Assembly (NCBI GenBank): GCA_947044405.1
Contig: CAMRHE010000356.1
Span: forward strand, 868,001-932,000
Origin: Leptodactylus fallax
Taxonomy: Eukaryota; Chordata; Amphibia; Anura; Leptodactylidae
DNA length: 64,000 nucleotides
Direction of reading: 5' to 3'
Below, piece after piece: positions 27,003-38,891 of this stretch. The notes under the pieces are model-generated. The model was not told where the DNA came from, did not search any database, and saw nothing but the letters and a program-made list of their open reading frames with translations. Each line of letters opens with the position of its first letter. Position 1 is the first letter of the stretch. Made by a program: the position numbers and the translations under genes.

Positions 27003-27374
27003 GGGCGGGTTCACACTTGCGGCGGCACTCCGTCCGCCGCAAATCTGACCTAAATGTCAGAAAACTGGATAGGCACTTGATAGGGAAAGGTCTGCAACGC
27101 TTTGCTTAAAAACCCATTCACTTGAATGGGTTTTTAAAGCAATGAGTATGGGTGCACTTACACTCTCTGTGCTGCAAAGCCAGTTTTTTTCGTCTGAAAC
27201 AAAGTCAGACATGCAGGACTTTGTGTCCGACGAAGAGAACCAGCTTCGCGGCGCTGAGGGTGTAAGTGCACACCCGTGCATTGCTTTAAAAACCCTATCC
27301 AGTGCCTTTCCAGTTTTCCGACATTTAGGTCGGATTCGCGACGGACGGAGTGGCGCGGAAGTGTGAACCCATCC
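27003..27374. mobile_element. MITE with GGGTTCACAC ends, copy 1
   Basis: 372 bp. Left end GGGCGGGTTCACACTTGCG; right end GAAGTGTGAACCCATCC, its inverse. TAA flanks both sides (27000-27002, 27375-27377). That fits the TWA target preference of PIF/Harbinger elements, an inference from target and ends only. A second palindrome layer inside (AAAACCCATTCACTTGAATG and TTGCTTTAAAAACCC) and CpG-rich stretches are shared with copies 2 and 3. It is non-coding. Confidence 0.85.
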
Positions 27375-28954
27375 TAACCAGTGTCCACAGTATTTCAGAT
27401 TTACACATCCAAAGTCATTTCTGAATGCAATATTCACACTAAACATATCCAAACTAACTGGGCATTCTGAGTTATTAAAATTTCAAGAAGAGAAGTACTG
27501 CATTACTTCTTAGATCTGGCGATCTGTAGGGGTCCTGAATTCCCACTTCAAATAGTAATAAACAATATTACTTGTTCTTTTTTTAGGCTACACAGAGTAT
27601 GTTTGCAGGCTATATAGATGTGCATATGGGCAATGTATTTAGAAATATTTCACCTAAATTGTAATAAATAGTCAACTCATAGTTATGAGTCCTGTGTATT
27701 CATGAGCTGAACACTCTCCTACCTGCTTTCTCCAGTGAATTATGGCTATCATATATACATGGAGATACAAGACATCTATCAGTTACTGGTGAGAGGGATG
27801 AAAAATGAAGGGAGCTCATCCTTCACCAATATAGCAGACTACAAGTCCTTTGTATTCTTTGTTTCAGCTCTTATAGGAAAATGAAGCAAAACAACGCAGC
27901 ATGGCTGTCTCTGTACTATGCTACCCTTGAACAGCAGAGTGTAGCTGTTAAAATGTTATACAGTATGTATGTCAAATGTATATAAAAACCTCTCCTTATT
28001 TGTGAGACAGTAGGTCTAGTTTTACATTCATTAACAAGGATCAGAAGGTGTACTATATCTCATTATGGATATGTTGCCTCAGAGGACGTTTTGCAGTATA
28101 CATCATTCATGCCCTGCTAGGAATTCTGGGAAAGGAATATGCAATTAAGGTTTCATGAAAACCAGGCATTGATCTATAGGGTTCTACTTTCCAAAGGCTG
28201 GCACTAGAGCTAGTTCCCATTTTTCACCAAGGAGGACTTATTTGCATATTCATTGACAATGAACTTTAGAAACAATAGTAGTGTATAGCAGTGCACCAAT
28301 GGCGGACACAGATGAGATTTGACTGGCCCACCAGAATACCAGAGAATCCTAATTAAATAGGGCCCCAAGTGTCCAGAAAAAGATAACTACGTTTATAATT
28401 GACATAGGGTCTATGGTCTATTTCTCATGGGTTTTCCAGCAGCCTCCTTCTTCCCCTCCATAGCCTAGTATGTAAAAGTAACTATGCTTGAAAAGTAAAC
28501 CTATTTCTTAAATAAGATATATTACAAAGTTTCTTATATTCACATGTACTATTCATATATGAAAAGTTGTTTTATAATTGAAGCTACACTTTAAAGAGGA
28601 CTTGTCGCTACTCATGATGTCTATTTTTCTAAATACCTAAATTCTCTATAATATGACATTTCTGTAATTTCTCCCAGAAATGTATGTATAAATTGACATC
28701 TGGGTGTCACCAGATTGTGGGGATGTCACTGTGTAGGGATACAACCATTTGACACATGGAAGGATAACACCTAGAGTTATCAATTGTTTATAGTAGGAAT
28801 AACACAGGAACTGCACAGTGGAGAGTTATAAGACATGACGCTCCAGAATTCATAGGAAATACAAGTATTTACTAAAACAGACACATTACAACAGCTGACA
28901 AATTGAGTGGGATTTGAATGAAGGAATTTTCAAGATTTATAGAATGGTCTGCTT
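27375..28954. other. Intergenic sequence with one MITE fragment
   Basis: About 28505-28595 matches the ATTACAAAGTTTCTTATATT end of the 3688-4108 element. The remainder is AT-rich and unrecognised. Confidence 0.4.
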
Positions 28955-29061
28955 TTTCCTGAACAACACCACCACTCCTGTCCTTGAACTATAAGTCAAA
29001 TACTTGATGCTGAATTACAATATCAAAAACAGCCCATGGACAAAAGTGGTGCTGTTTCTGG
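28955..29061. repeat. Short inverted repeat (CAGCACCACT family)
   Basis: Left CCTGAACAACACCACCACTC and right GTGGTGCTGTTTCTGG are imperfect inverses. A second copy of the family is at 42307-42426. It is non-coding. Confidence 0.55.
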
Positions 29062-29394
29062 TAAGACACTGTATTAAAGGGGCTGTGACGACAGTATATA
29101 GAAACATTACAGCTCCTTTGTTACCATATACCTGTGCCCAAATGCTCTAAATAAATCATGTTCTGTTTGTCTTAACTTTGACTCTAAGATAAAGAGTTTT
29201 CTCCTTTAAGTTGAGAGACACAACGTCTGCACAAGAGGTTGAAAGAGAGATTGATAAAACAAAAGGAAAAATACCGCCTTGTCATAATAGCAGGATGGAA
29301 TTAGAGCCTGAGCTAGCTGCCTTTGAAGCTCTGCCTGAGACACACGTTGTCTACTTCATAAAGTATTCACATACGCTTTTCTCTCTTTTCACAG

Positions 29395-29418
29395 GGTTAC
29401 CCAGCTTCCTGGATGTGG
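29395..29418 (+). other. Candidate 24-nt microexon
   Basis: A pyrimidine-rich acceptor (CTTTTCTCTCTTTTCACAG, AG at 29393-29394) is followed 24 bases later by a consensus donor GTGAGTAA at 29419. The length is a multiple of three. No gene is recognised, and the pairing could be chance. Confidence 0.15.
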
Positions 29419-29810
29419 GTGAGTAAAATGAAGTGTTGGATACTACATCAAAACACAAGTTTACACCAAAATATATTTCTCTTCCCCCTGGATACTTGAG
29501 TCAGTGCACAGCTGCAGGAAGAGGAGCTTGATACTTGTTAAAACATCCTCCAGAGGAAAAGCTGTAAAGTTTAGAAGTCACTTGGCGTATCAATGAGAGT
29601 CAAATAATGAGCTAGAATATACCCACCAACATTGTGTGGAATGTACCATGTCTATAAAAGAAAATCACCCCCTTGGATGTTTTCATGTTTTATTGTGTAA
29701 ACTTCTCTATGAAAAGGTTTTCAGGGAGCTTTAAAAAGTAGTATAATAGCAGGGGGTATGATAATATAAAAACATCACTGATATTCCTTTGTTAAATCCC
29801 CCTTTACACC

Positions 29811-31315
29811 ATTAATAATAATACATTTTATTTATATAGCGCCAACATATTCCGCAGCACTGTACAATTTGTAGGGTTCAAGTACTGACAAGATACATTA
29901 CAAAGAAATATTCAATTCACACACTGGGTCTGAGGGCCCTGCTCACAAGAGCTTACAAACTATGAGGTAGAGGGGGTGATACAAGAGGTAGCAGGGGCAG
30001 CATCGGAGGTAGCATTGCTTGTACAATGGTCAGACAATTTTGTAATAGAGGTCATTACACATATATAAGCTGTATGAGCCGTCACCAGTCATGTCCTTTA
30101 ACGTGCAGATGGTGCCTGGACATATAAAGTTAGTCTGAAATGACATCATATCCTGTGAGGTAATGCGGGAGCATGAACAGAGGAGGGCTCGTTTTAGGGA
30201 TTGCAACTGCGGAAGGGTTTACATTAGGAGTTGTGATAGGCCTGTCTGAAAAGATGTGTCTTTAGTTTGCGCTTGAGGCTGTAGAAATTGGGGGTTATTC
30301 TGATAGTCAGGGATAGAGCATTCCAGAGAATTGGTGCGACTCGGGAGAAGTCTTGTAGACGAGCGTGGGAGGTTCTGATAATAGAGGATGTTAGTCTTAG
30401 GTCATTGAGTGAACGGAGAGTACGGGTTGGGCGATAGACAGAGATGAGGGAGGAAATGTAGGGAGGTGCAGCATTATGGAGAGCCTTGTGGATGAGGGTG
30501 ATAAGTTTATATTGTATTCTGTATTGAATAGGCAGCCAATGTAGTGACCGGCACAGACCGGAGACATCGCTGTAGCGTCTAGACTGATAGATGGGCCTGG
30601 CCGCCGCATTCAGAATAGATTGTAGAGGGGAGAGTTTAGTAAGGGGAAGACCGATTAGTAAGGAGTTACAGTAGTCAAGGCGAGAGTGAATCAGGGCAAC
30701 AATAAGTGTCTTTAGTGTATCTATGGTAAGGAAGGGGCGTATTCTGGGTATGTTTTTGAGGTGGAGATGACATGAGCGTGCAAGTGATTGGATATGGGGG
30801 GTGAAGGAAAGGTCTGAGTCAAACAGAACCCTGAGGCAGCGGGCATACTGCCTAGGAGTTATGGTAATGCCGGAGACTTCAATGGAGATATCATGGACAG
30901 ATCTATTAGATGGTGGAAACAGCAGTAGTTCAGTCTTTGAGAGATTCAGTTTCAGATAGAGCAAAGACATGATATTTGAGACAGCAGAGAGACAGTCACT
31001 GGTGTTCTGTATTAGTGCAGGGGTGATGTCACGGGATGACGTATATAATTGGGTGTCATCAGCATAAAGATGGTATCGGAAGCCAAATCTAGTGATGGTT
31101 TGTCCAATGGGGGCTTTGTAGAGGGAGAAGAGCAGGGGGCCTATGAACGAGCCTTGAGGAACCCCAATGGCAAGGGGAAGAGGGGAAGAAACAGAGCCTG
31201 CAAATGATACACAGAAAGTGCGGTCAGAGAGATAAGAGGAGAACCAGGAGAGAGCAGTGTCCATGAGGCCAACAGAGCAGAGCATAGTGGAAAGGAGTGC
31301 ACCATTACTCTGGTG
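29811..31315 (-). mobile_element. 5'-truncated CR1/L2-type LINE
   Basis: A non-LTR retrotransposon on the - strand. Its 3' end is a short (TTA)n tail at 29811-29822, just beyond a segment beginning TATATAGCGCCAACATATTC on the + strand, a sequence typical of amphibian LINE 3' ends. The 3' untranslated region is 29811-30223. Only the C-terminal half of the second open reading frame remains. The homology stops near 31315, as expected for incomplete target-primed reverse transcription. The clade assignment (CR1/L2/Rex-like) rests on motifs and tail type and is not exact. Confidence 0.85.
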
Positions 31316-31333
31316 ATCCGTGACGGTCTTTGT
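30224..31333 (-). CDS. LINE reverse transcriptase, C-terminal part, frame intact
   Basis: An open frame continues from just after a stop at 31334-31336 to TAA at 30224-30226. The first in-frame Met is at 31285, giving 353 residues. Counting from that Met: GVPQGS at 41-46, the catalytic YADD at 74-77, and the thumb-side motif LNLSKTE at 113-119. These are followed by the post-RT conserved blocks [11 protein letters not shown] and LHWLPI and a basic end [10 protein letters not shown]. In life such proteins copy their RNA at the nick made by their own endonuclease. Here the endonuclease and the N-terminal fingers are missing. Upstream codons (for example TDHQSN) still look like the RT block preceding the Met, so the Met is not the true start. 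The absence of stops over about 1.1 kb suggests a young insertion. Confidence 0.85.
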   Translation of the reverse strand, partial: TKTVTDHQSNGALLSTMLCSVGLMDTALSWFSSYLSDRTFCVSFAGSVSSPLPLAIGVPQGSFIGPLLFSLYKAPIGQTITRFGFRYHLYADDTQLYTSSRDITPALIQNTSDCLSAVSNIMSLLYLKLNLSKTELLLFPPSNRSVHDISIEVSGITITPRQYARCLRVLFDSDLSFTPHIQSLARSCHLHLKNIPRIRPFLTIDTLKTLIVALIHSRLDYCNSLLIGLPLTKLSPLQSILNAAARPIYQSRRYSDVSGLCRSLHWLPIQYRIQYKLITLIHKALHNAAPPYISSLISVYRPTRTLRSLNDLRLTSSIIRTSHARLQDFSRVAPILWNALSLTIRITPNFYSLKRKLKTHLFRQAYHNS

Positions 31334-34300
31334 TTACTTGTCCTGCAGTGATGACATCACGTACATCCACCTCACCGCCATAGCCAGTCACTCGCCTTAG
31401 TGGTTTTACACTGTACATGCCAGCATCAACACTGCAACAAGTGTTGAACTGCAGTGGTCACATTATTGCAGCATCAAAATAAACACGAGTAGGAACCACT
31501 GGTACAGTGCTGAAGTCGAGGGTGATTTATTAGAACAATATTGTTTTTTCTTGTTTAGTGCTTTTCATAGGGTTAGGCTACTCGTCTATTCTTTGGACAA
31601 CTGAATGTTTAACTGTCCATTAAGCCCAGTTATGGTCCATTCAGAAGTGTCAGATTTGACACAGAAAATTTGCAACAATTCCAATGACTTTCTGCATCCG
31701 ATGAATGTGAAATGACTTTCCACAACCTCATTCACATGCTACACAATAATAAAGGGGCTAATCTTCCCGCAAATCTGCCGCAGCTTATACTGTACATGTA
31801 CAGTAGAAATCTGAGTGACAACCTTGGTTTTCTGCCAATGGACCCTACGATAAATACATGTTAGGTTAAAGCCAACACATGTGAACATGCTTACTGTCAC
31901 ACACCAACGTACAGTTTGGTTGGCTCCATGCATGAGCTGTATATTTAGTACCACAAGAGTAATGGTATTGGATCCAGTCCTGATAGATGAGAAAATACAT
32001 TCCCAAACTTATGCTCGACACTGAATATTCACAATCCCTAAGTTAAAGATGTTTCCTGCTAGACAACAATTGTTAGCTGTGGGTTTAATATAGTTTAGAA
32101 AATAAAATAGCCTATACTTTCCTCACTGATCCCCCTCTGATTCTGTTCTCTTCTGCTTAGGTCCCTGCTGGTCTTTACTTCCTCTTCCCTAGCTCAACAT
32201 AACAATGGTAATGCCTGCTCAGCCAATTACTAGCCACAGCGGTGATGGGAGCAGAAACTGGAGAATAGCCGGGGTCTTGGCAGTTTCGGAACAGGATCAG
32301 TGAGTGGATGGGTAAGGTATGAGTATAGATTCTCTTATTTTCTAAACCCATTTTAAACCCACTGCTTGTGGGTCACAACACCAAAATAATTCTTATAGTC
32401 GCAGTGATGATGTCATAATAACAAACACAGTGATGCCACAGCATATGGATACTTTGAAGTGATAGAAAAGGGTAATTGCACGCAGCAGTATCACATCTAA
32501 AGACTAAATCTGGGCTGAGATATTTATCTGCATATCATTAGTAGCATCTGCAGTTAATCTTATATGTTTGACCAACACAGACATCAGGCTGTCAGCAAAT
32601 TTCATCAAATTTAGTTGGATCTGCCAGCGGTAAATGATAAAAATCTCTGGTCTATTGCCAACCTTAAAACAGCAGTGATGTTAATAGGGTTGTTCTGTAG
32701 CTTGATGTACAGTCCGTGCCCAGGAGCACCCTTTATAGGCAAAACCTTTGATGGAACCGCAGCTCTAGAACTGTCTTTTCTGTATCAGAATCAGTGGGGT
32801 CCTGGCAGCCAAACCCCCCTTCTTCGCTGAGGCAGAGACAAAGATCGGGGCTGGCTTAGTTATAGGACTGACTAGACAACCAGTCCCCCTTCTAGACAAA
32901 GAGGGCGAGGGAGCTCCCTTTGAACTAACCCAGTAGGGCAGCAGAACCAGCACTGGTCGTGGGACATTAGGCCGCTATCATAATAAAAGTATGTTAATAA
33001 GCTTTATCAGTTTCAATTTTAAACACATTAAATACACTTTTATCTGACTGGACGGCCCCTTTAACTTAGAGTTAAACCCTTACAGTTCTAATATTTAAAC
33101 TCACAATTTACAAAGAAATACCACCAGGATGCCGGTCACTGTGTCCTTATGTCTTAGGTGACCACATTTCTTGGGGAAAGGGTTCTCCCAGCAGCCATCT
33201 GTGACATCTAGGTAAAAACTGGCTAAGAAATTGCTATAAAAGAAGAATTCAAAATTTTAACAATACAAAAAATTCAAATCTAATATATCAAAATCCTAAT
33301 CCTATAACCTACACCAATGTAAGATGTCTGCTATCTGGTATTTTTCTGTGATCAAGCTAAACTATTATAACAGTAAAAGGTATAGATAAAAATATCTGTA
33401 CGGTATCACATCAATATAGCAGCTTATACAAATGAAGGTAAGTAAACCATTATGTCCATGGCGACCTCCTCACACCCACCCTACAGAAGTGTTCCCTATG
33501 ATTAGCATCCAGGGTTTTTACACTGCAAAGTTTCAAACTGCTTTTTGATATCAAATGTATAAATAATACAAATAGACAGGAAAAGTCTACAATCATATAG
33601 TGTCCTTCATAAAGAAGCAGAAGCTTTCATAGAGACCAGACAATGTCCGTGTCCATAGAGGATGCATTCTATATGGCAATAATGATGGAAGAAACTGGTT
33701 AAGCTGGTTATGAGTGCATTAATTTGGCCATAGCGATTATTAGTGGAGCTTATACCATTAGCCTAATAATGACTTCATTCTTCTGGAATGATTTATATAA
33801 TTTAAGAGATATGCACTAAAGTGAATGAATCATTATAGCTACAATTGTACACTTACCGCAATCCAACAAGAATTCCCGGCTTTACATTGTTTTCTCCACT
33901 TTCAAAGTGACTGTCCATGTGTGGAACGTTCGCATCTTCTTGCAATCACTTTGAAGGCCAAGGGTTAGTATAATCTGGGGTAAAGACATGAGACATGGGC
34001 AATATAGACAGTAATAATGTGGCTGGGTTACTTGGCAACATGCCCACGACAGTGGGAAGGTTTGACCACTAGACACTGTGTCAGAAGGCTTGACCTCAGG
34101 CTACATAAACACTTTACTTTCTTATTGACATTGGATTACTGCAGCCTTTCATCTTGTTGTAGTCATAAGTCTCTGCAATGGCTTCCAATATCCTAAGATT
34201 TCACAGCAGGGGTTTGTTATCCCAGATATATTTTCTTAGTCACAGCTTGACTCACTGTAATGTACAGAGCAGGGCTATTGTTATATGGGACATTGCGAGT

Positions 34301-34881
34301 AGGTACATATTGTTGTATTTACACTTCATAGATCTTTCCAAATAAAACTAACTTATTTTAAGCAAAACTTACTATTTTTATAACTCAGAAATATAGAAAA
34401 GTAGTACCTACTAAGGGTGGCCAAAAACCTTCAATAAGCTATTCCTCTAAACCCTCCCTCACACGTGCACACTCTGTTTAGCCAAGAATGCATGTGTTTT
34501 TAGTGGAGAGAGGTGATGAAGTTGCTGCCTCTCGTGGGGACTTATCTTCTAGGGGAACAAATAATTAAATATGATAACGAATCAGCATGCTGGATCATTC
34601 CATCATCTCTCCAGAGGTCCAGAAAGTCCCGAGGCCCCTGTACACGTAATGCGGGTTCTGCTGAAATCGGTAGGCTCGGTCAACTTTTCTCTTATGTGTA
34701 TGAGAATCTTTACACTACTAAGATGAAACTCAAAACACATTAGGCTTCATTTCATGACCAAGCATAAAGCATATTGTTAATTGGTATTCTGTTGCATCCT
34801 ATAGTAAATATATTGCATCACCCACATTTTTGGACTGGAAATCTTTAGAACAACCAGGATAATGTTTCAGGGAATCACCCC
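31316..34881. other. Intergenic sequence, nothing recognised
   Basis: AT-rich and mostly single-copy looking. Short open frames at 32615-32953 have no support. No exon or repeat family identified. Confidence 0.35.
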
Positions 34882-35114
34882 TAGGCTGAGGTCCCACGTT
34901 GCAAAAAATGCAGCATTTTGGCCACGGCGGTAAATGCTGCGAACAAAAAAAAAAAAAAAAAAAAAAACGCTACATTTTACATTACCTGCAAAGTGGATGG
35001 GATTGTGGTGAATCCCATCCATACATTGCAGAAAAAAATCTGCTGTTGTTTTTCAAAAACGCTTGCGTTTCCACCATGGGTTTTTTACCGCAGCATTTTT
35101 TGGCCTTAGCCTTA
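34882..35114. mobile_element. MITE (AGGCTGAGGTCCCACGTTGC)
   Basis: Left end TAGGCTGAGGTCCCACGTTG; right end GGCCTTAGCCTTA. Arms include ATGCAGCATTTTGGCC and its inverse CAGCATTTTTTGGCC. A 22-base poly-A run at 34946-34967 sits in the loop region. Related copies are at 38641-38891 and from 61019. Confidence 0.7.
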
Positions 35115-37564
35115 AAGGGGTTTTCTATCCTGTTAAACTATATATTCAAAAATAACAAAATGCAATTTACTCACTTGTCATATCCTCCACCAATGGGACC
35201 TGTCTGCATACCTCCCCCAAGAGGGGCACTTACAGATCACTGGGTGAAATTTGAAAACTTGTTTGCATATCTATATGCTTCAATACAGTAGTTATTTATT
35301 AAAATATTAGCACAACCAATATCTGAATATGCACCTAATTACAGTTAGGTAAGTTTCTGGAACAATATCATTAAATTTATTAACCCACATCTATCTAATT
35401 TAGAGAATAAAGAGGGACTTGGGTCAAAAGTAGCGACTGTCCCTTCAAAAGAGGAACACAAATTTGTGCAGGACCAGTGGGAGATATGAATAGTAAATTC
35501 ATTTTTGCAAAGGCAATGCAAAAAAATATTACATAAATGTCTTGTCCAGTGCAAGAACATGCTCTTTGTAGCACCTCTCCACAATGAAAGGGCTTATAGA
35601 AAGGGGTTGGATGACTACACATCTTGGTAGCACTAGAGTAAATTCCTTGTTTTCCACCAAGGAGGTCTTATTTGCAGTTTCCTTACCCAGAATTCTTAGC
35701 AGTGGATGCGTGGTCTAATAAGTCCCTGTACCACCTCACTGTGGCATCTCCCTAATGAGACATAGTACACCCTGTTGATACAGATCTTGGTGGAATACTG
35801 CTGGAATACCAAAAAAATATATACAAAAATATTGACTAAACAACTAGAGAGAGGGGAGAAAACCACTACCAGACTCCTATGTAGAGACTTATCTCCTTGA
35901 GAACAAAGATTCAACTGCCCAATCCTTTCCTCCCATCACTCTGCCAAAATTGTCTGGTTCGGCAAATACACATCTAATGTATATGCTTGACTCCTGCAAT
36001 AAAGCCATGTGTTCACCAACCAGACTACCAGTATCCTATCAGCTGTGGTCAGACCATGGCGACTAAGCCCTTCTGATTCCTAGAGTAAAATGACAACAAC
36101 GCTAGAATAGTGCTGACACTGTCTCCAGTGGACTCCATTTGTCTGTTTCCAGGGACTGCAGGGCACAAAGTGGCCTATCGCCTTCCTAGCACTGCTGTCA
36201 GATCATTCTATTGACTGACCGATATTAAAGCGGTCAGACCAGTGTCTATGTTGAAGCCATATCCTTCAGTATTGCACACCATAGAGAGTCAGTGAGGTTT
36301 GTTGCTTTTGTGGTACAGAGTACAGGTCCATTGTTTTACATGGCCAAGTGAAAGTGTATGTCTGGTTTAATGGTCCTTTATACAAGAGAAAGTGGCAATG
36401 CATAAAATGAGTTCTTTAAAGGCTTGGAAGAAATGTTAGGGCATAAAATGTAAATCCGTGTCTGGTGTCCTCTATGATTCTCAGCATTTTACATTGTAGT
36501 GTCTCATTTTCATAAAGCAATAAAATTAAAATTTTATATATTCATTCACTTTATAAGAAGAAGAACAGCCCCAGAACATTTCTCGGCTGTTCCCTCTATG
36601 GTGAGTTTTATTTAATAGACATAACTTTCCAAAAAGTTTCACCATATTCTCCGGGTACTATTGTAATTGTATCACATGCTTGAAGAGTAGTTCCATGTTT
36701 ATGATTGTGTTTCTGCACACAGAGCACCAGGAATGTGAAGGCTTCTTCTTTATCTTATGTTTATCTTTCTTTAGTAGTTATCTTTCTGAAGAAAATGTGC
36801 AGATTATTGTGGGTAACTGGCTGAAACAATATGCTACGTTATAAGCAACCTGTATAGAGGCCGCAATGCAGTTCTATCCTGCTAGATACCGTGTGGGCAC
36901 ACTAAACAAAATATAATGTTCATGTAATTGCAATGAAAGGTGCAATTATTTGGGGGCACAAAGGTGGAAGGACAAAGAGAGTTATGTAAATAACTACTAA
37001 CATAGTCTTATCTCTCTTTAAAAATGGAGATTTCTAGTCTCACAATAATAAAGGCATAGGGAAATGACTGCAGCTTCTTAGTACCTGACTATTGTCACAG
37101 GTTGTGTCTGCTGCTATATAGAAAGGATAGGATATTCTAATGTATTCATAACAGGAAAGCAGAACTCATGTCTACTAGATTCTTACTGCATGGAAACGCA
37201 GCAATTTCTTTCATACATTAGTATATTTAGGGTATTATGAGATGTGCACAGTGTTAATATGTATGATAAGCAGTAACCAGTGTCTAACCAGGGTATATTG
37301 GGCCCACTGTTTAAACTGTCCTTATTGGGTCACCTGGCAGTTGCATGGACCATAAAATGTCCATGGGTATAACTATAGGTGGTAAACAAGTTGCAGGCCC
37401 TGGATCCTGAGGGTCCCTTTGTCCCATATTAGTGTTATAAATGGTGCACATTGGTGACCTCTTCCTACAAATTTTGTGAGTTACCTGGCACTAATGTACA
37501 GTCAGTGTTCCCCCCCCTCCAACCCCCATTGTAAATGTCTGACTACTGTGTTCCTGCATAGTAA
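35115..37564. other. Intergenic sequence, nothing recognised
   Basis: AT-rich. No credible exon. Short open frames near 35345-35622 lack any recognisable similarity. Confidence 0.35.
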
Positions 37565-37937
37565 GGGTGGGTTCACACTTGAGCTGGAAACCTTCCGCCG
37601 CGAATCTGACTGAAAATCTCGGAAAACTGTATAGGGTCTGGAAAGGTAAAGGTTTGCGACGCATTGCTTAAAAACCCATTTTTACACCTTTGAAATCCAG
37701 TTGTTTTTGTCAGAAACAAAGTCCTGCATGTCTGACTTTGTTTCCGACAAAAAAAACTGGTTTCGCGGCACAGAGGGTGTAAGCGCACACAGTGCATTGC
37801 TTTAAAAACCCATTCAAGTGAATAGGTTTTTAAGCAAAGCGTCGCAAACCTTTCCCTATCCAGTCCCTATACAGTTTTCCCGACATTTAGGTCGGATTCG
37901 CGGCAGACAAAGTGCCACCACAAGTGTGAACCCACCC
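37565..37937. mobile_element. MITE with GGGTTCACAC ends, copy 2
   Basis: 373 bp, almost the same length as copy 1. Left end GGGTGGGTTCACACTTGAG; right end CAAGTGTGAACCCACCC. TAA flanks at 37562-37564 and 37938-37940. It shares the GACATTTAGGTCGGATTCGC and TTGCTTTAAAAACCC blocks with the other copies. Confidence 0.85.
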
Positions 37938-38344
37938 TAATCTCTTGTAGTATTGTGCATACAGGCCATGTGATCACTAACAACTAGACAGCTAAACTAA
38001 GGCTGGCCATACACTTTAGATTTCAGATGGATGTCTGTTGTTCTCATCTGTTATAGGATGAGAGCAATGGACATTAATTGTCGAATCTAAATGGAGCACC
38101 CTCCGTCTGGTTTCCATCTGCATTCATGCTCATGTTAAAAACACATGATGGAAGTTGTTTTTTTTCTTTTCTGCATGCACATCATATTGTGTCAATGGGA
38201 ACAGACAAAGACAGAGAGGGCTCAGTCTGTATCTGTCACTCTTTCACTTAAAAAGTTTGTTGCTCTCATCCTATGAAGAGTGAGGGCAATGAACATTCAC
38301 ATTGGTGGAAGTTAAAAAAAAAGAAAAGAAAACTTGTTTTTGGC
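37938..38344. other. Intergenic sequence with an inverted repeat
   Basis: It contains TGTTGTTCTCATCTGTTATAGGATGAGAG at about 38036 and a later GTTGCTCTCATCCTATGAAGAGTGAG at about 38260. These suggest another diverged foldback, whose ends I could not define. Confidence 0.4.
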
Positions 38345-38533
38345 TAACCCCTGCATTCGGGTTTCCGCTTGGGGATCCCCCCGAACATTAACCTAATCCA
38401 TTTTAAAAAGCGGTTACCCGCGGACCCCATAGATCATAATGCACTTGCAGCGCTTTTCTCTCCGCATTTTTCAAGTGGAATAGGGAACGGAATCCCCCAG
38501 CGGAGAGCAGGCGGAGGTGTGAACCTAGCCTTA
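38345..38533. mobile_element. MITE fragment ending GTGTGAACCTAGCC
   Basis: The right end AGGTGTGAACCTAGCCTTAA matches the MITE ends of this window. The left part GCATTCGGGTTTCCGCTTGG pairs loosely with CCCCCAGCGGAGAGCAGGCG. The block TTGGGGATTCCGTTCC-type sequence also occurs at about 15376, the nested fragment there. Confidence 0.55.
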
Positions 38534-38640
38534 AATTTGCTGTTGGCCAGTTGCAAATGTCCCTTCGCAGCATCTGCATACGAGATAGCCATTTGCCAGC
38601 AAAAATCTAGTGTGTATGTCCGGCTTTATAAATACTAGTC

Positions 38641-38891
38641 TAAGGCTAAGGTCCTACATAGTGAGCCACAGCCAAAAAGTGCTGCGGAAAAGACCGCGGC
38701 GGAAACGCATCGAGGTTTTTTTCTGCAGCGCTTTTTGTAGAAAGTCCGCAGAGGAAAACTTTCTGTCCCTATTATATCTATGGAAAACACCAGCGTCTCA
38801 GTAGGTATAATTGACATACATGATTAGCTAGAATCCCATACACTTTTCCAGGGACTGTAATATGCGGCGCAACGTGGGGCCTCAGCCTTAA
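38641..38891. mobile_element. MITE (TAAGGCTAAGGTCC), relative of 34882-35114
   Basis: Left end TAAGGCTAAGGTCCTACATA; right end CAACGTGGGGCCTCAGCCTTA. It shares CAGAGGAAAAC and the GTATAATTGACATAC-like centre with the 61-kb copy. It is non-coding. Confidence 0.65.
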
